From assembly GCF_006152115.1 (NCBI RefSeq), contig NZ_VDFU01000034.1, forward strand, positions 1 through 36,038: 36,038 nt of DNA. Direction: 5' to 3'. Position 1 is the first letter of the stretch. Each line of letters starts with the position of its first letter. The translations under genes and the position numbers were made by a program. The notes under the pieces are model-generated. The model searched no databases. It worked only from the letters and a program-made list of their open reading frames with translations, and was not told the DNA's origin. The DNA comes from Rubellimicrobium rubrum. GTDB taxonomy: Bacteria; Pseudomonadota; Alphaproteobacteria; Rhodobacterales; Rhodobacteraceae. This document shows positions 34,665 through 36,038 of the stretch, piece after piece.

Positions 34665-35515
34665 CAGTCCTTGCTCCCCTCATCGGCGGCGGTGTCGCCG
34701 GCCGGAGCTTCGTTGGCAGCGGCTTCAGCAGCCTCGATGGCGGCCTGCTCCGCTTCTGCCGCTGCACGCGCCGCGGCTTCGGCTTCGGCCGCAGCCTGCG
34801 CTGCAGCTTCCTCGGCGAGCCGCTTGGCCTCGCGCTCGGCGGAGCGCAGGGCAGCCGGCTTGATCACGTTCTCGGATGCGGGCTTCTTGACCGCATCCTT
34901 CACGGTAACCCAGCCGCCTTTGGTGCCCGGAACTGCGCCCTTGACCATCACCAGGCCACGGTCGGTGTCAATCCGCACAACTTGCAGGTTCTGCGTGGTC
35001 ACCCGCGCCGTACCCATATGCCCGGCCATCTTCTTGCCTTTGAAGATACGGCCAGGATCCTGGCACTGGCCCACGGAACCGTGCGAGCGGTGCGACACGG
35101 ACACGCCATGCGAGGCACGGAGACCGCCGAAATTGTGCCGCTTCATGACACCGGCAAATCCCTTGCCGATGGATGTGCCGGATACATCCACATACTGGCC
35201 AGCAAAGTAGTGGGCCGCGATGATCTCCTCGCCGACACCGATCAGGTTCTCGGGGGTGACCCGGAACTCGACGATCTTGCGCTTGGGCTCCACGCTGGCC
35301 TTGGCGAAGTGACCGCGCATGGGCTGCGACGTGTTCTTGGCCTTGGCCTTGCCCGCGCCGAGTTGGACGGCAGTGTAGCCATCCTTCTCGACCGTGCGCT
35401 GCGCGACGACCTGTACATTATCCAGCTGAAGGACAGTCACAGGAACCTGCTTTCCGTCTTCCAGGAACAGGCGGGTCATGCCCACCTTCTTTGCAATGAC
35501 GCCCGAACGAAGCAT
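34664..35515 (-). CDS. rplC: 50S ribosomal protein L3 with Ala/Glu-rich C-terminal tail
   Basis: This 283-aa protein has the L3 core with [12 protein letters not shown], the long loop [20 protein letters not shown] near the peptidyl transferase centre, and [16 protein letters not shown]. The E. coli protein is about 209 aa. Here residues about 220-283 form an added tail very rich in Ala and Glu, with charged repeats AEAE and EAAARAAAE, likely helical or coiled-coil, ending acidic. The ATG at 35515 gives [10 protein letters not shown] with a GAGG-type site; a GTG three codons earlier is possible. It lies 10 nt after the rpsJ stop. Confidence 0.97.
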   Translation of the reverse strand: MLRSGVIAKKVGMTRLFLEDGKQVPVTVLQLDNVQVVAQRTVEKDGYTAVQLGAGKAKAKNTSQPMRGHFAKASVEPKRKIVEFRVTPENLIGVGEEIIAAHYFAGQYVDVSGTSIGKGFAGVMKRHNFGGLRASHGVSVSHRSHGSVGQCQDPGRIFKGKKMAGHMGTARVTTQNLQVVRIDTDRGLVMVKGAVPGTKGGWVTVKDAVKKPASENVIKPAALRSAEREAKRLAEEAAAQAAAEAEAAARAAAEAEQAAIEAAEAAANEAPAGDTAADEGSKD

Positions 35516-35525
35516 GTCAGCCACC

Positions 35526-35840
35526 TCAGACCTTGATCTCGACGTCGACGCCGGCTGCCAGGTCGAGCTTCATGAGCGCGTCCACGGTCTGCGGAGTCGG
35601 ATCTACGATGTCGAGAAGCCGCTTATGCGTCCGGATCTCGAACTGGTCGCGAGACTTCTTGTCGATATGCGGGCCGCGGAGAACAGTGAACTTCTCGATT
35701 TTATTCGGAAGCGGAATGGGCCCACGGACATTAGCGCCGGTGCGCTTGGCGGTCGACACGATCTCGGCGGTGCTGGCGTCCAACACACGATAGTCGAACG
35801 CCTTGAGGCGAATGCGAATGGTCTGGCTATTGCCGGCCAT
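35526..35840 (-). CDS. rpsJ: 30S ribosomal protein S10
   Basis: This 104-aa protein has the S10 core: [52 protein letters not shown] and the end [13 protein letters not shown]. It sits in the 30S head and also acts as NusE in antitermination. ATG 35840 gives [10 protein letters not shown]; the frame upstream adds 20 residues with no similarity. The start follows tuf after 129 nt containing a hairpin. Confidence 0.97.
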   Translation of the reverse strand: MAGNSQTIRIRLKAFDYRVLDASTAEIVSTAKRTGANVRGPIPLPNKIEKFTVLRGPHIDKKSRDQFEIRTHKRLLDIVDPTPQTVDALMKLDLAAGVDVEIKV

Positions 35841-35927
35841 GAGTTTGCCTTTCAAGGCTGAAAACGGTCGAGAGGTGAACCGGCGGGATTGCCGGGCCAC
35901 TTCGGACCGGTCGTCAATAATGCTGAA

Positions 35928-35948
35928 GGCGCGCGTCTAGCGCGCGCC
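35928..35948 (-). other. Hairpin between tuf and rpsJ
   Basis: A perfect 8-bp stem GGCGCGCG-N5-CGCGCGCC lies 21 nt after the tuf stop. TTCAGCATTATT follows, a weak T-tract. It could be a leaky terminator of the str operon. Confidence 0.55.
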
Positions 35949-35969
35949 CTCGCCAGAGTCAAGCGGCGA

Positions 35970-36038
35970 TCACGCCAGGATTTTCGACACCACGCCGGCG
36001 CCGACGGTACGGCCGCCTTCGCGAATGGCGAAGCGCAG
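35970..36038 (-). CDS. tuf: Elongation factor Tu, C-terminal 22 residues (5' end outside window)
   Basis: The reverse-strand frame from the window edge reads LRFAIREGGRTVGAGVVSKI then LA and TGA at 35970-35972. This is the conserved end of EF-Tu. The rest of the gene lies beyond the window. Position before rpsJ matches the str-S10 gene order (rpsL, rpsG, fusA, tuf, rpsJ). Whether it is one of two tuf copies is unknown. Confidence 0.93.
   Translation of the reverse strand: MRFAIREGGRTVGAGVVSKILA

Overview
The window looks like chromosomal DNA of a GC-rich alphaproteobacterium, most likely a Rhodobacteraceae (Roseobacter-group) species. The pointers are the adk gene placed between secY and rpsM, a BztABCD-type amino-acid transporter, an ATP12-family F1 assembly chaperone, a LuxR/LuxI pair, and an RTX protein ending in a serralysin-like domain. 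The species cannot be named from sequence reading alone.

Region 1 (1-1675): the 3' end of a large RTX calcium-binding secreted protein and its strong terminator, then about 670 nt with no convincing gene, then tRNA-Arg(ACG) on the minus strand. Region 2 (1692-11500): a minus-strand sensor histidine kinase is divergent from a plus-strand housekeeping run: rpmH-rnpA-yidD (L34, RNase P protein, membrane insertion factor), ttcA (tRNA thiolation), an EAL/degenerate-GGDEF protein, then yidC-engB-argB-ferredoxin-like-sixA with several start/stop overlaps. Region 3 (11650-16061, minus): bztA-bztB-bztC-bztD, an ABC importer for acidic and amide amino acids, with a perfect hairpin between bztA and bztB.

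Region 4 (16263-21077, minus): luxR-luxI-rarA-crcB-rluC-atp12, a quorum-sensing pair followed by replication-repair, fluoride export, rRNA modification and ATP synthase assembly genes. The last three overlap by 4 nt at each junction. Region 5 (21185-36038, minus): one almost uninterrupted S10-spc-alpha ribosomal cluster in the order tuf-rpsJ-rplC-rplD-rplW-rplB-rpsS-rplV-rpsC-rplP-rpmC-rpsQ-rplN-rplX-rplE-rpsN-rpsH-rplF-rplR-rpsE-rpmD-rplO-secY-adk-rpsM-rpsK-rpoA-rplQ, closed by a clear intrinsic terminator. The genes supply ribosomal proteins, the SecY channel, adenylate kinase and the RNA polymerase alpha subunit.

Most of the window is conserved housekeeping DNA. I found no clear undescribed system. 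The best second-look items are GC-rich hairpins in nearly every gap of about 100 nt or more within the ribosomal cluster (two look like terminators upstream of essential genes), the bztA/bztB hairpin, a 64-residue Ala/Glu tail on ribosomal protein L3, the luxRI pair in a housekeeping setting, and an rnpA gene without a standard start codon.
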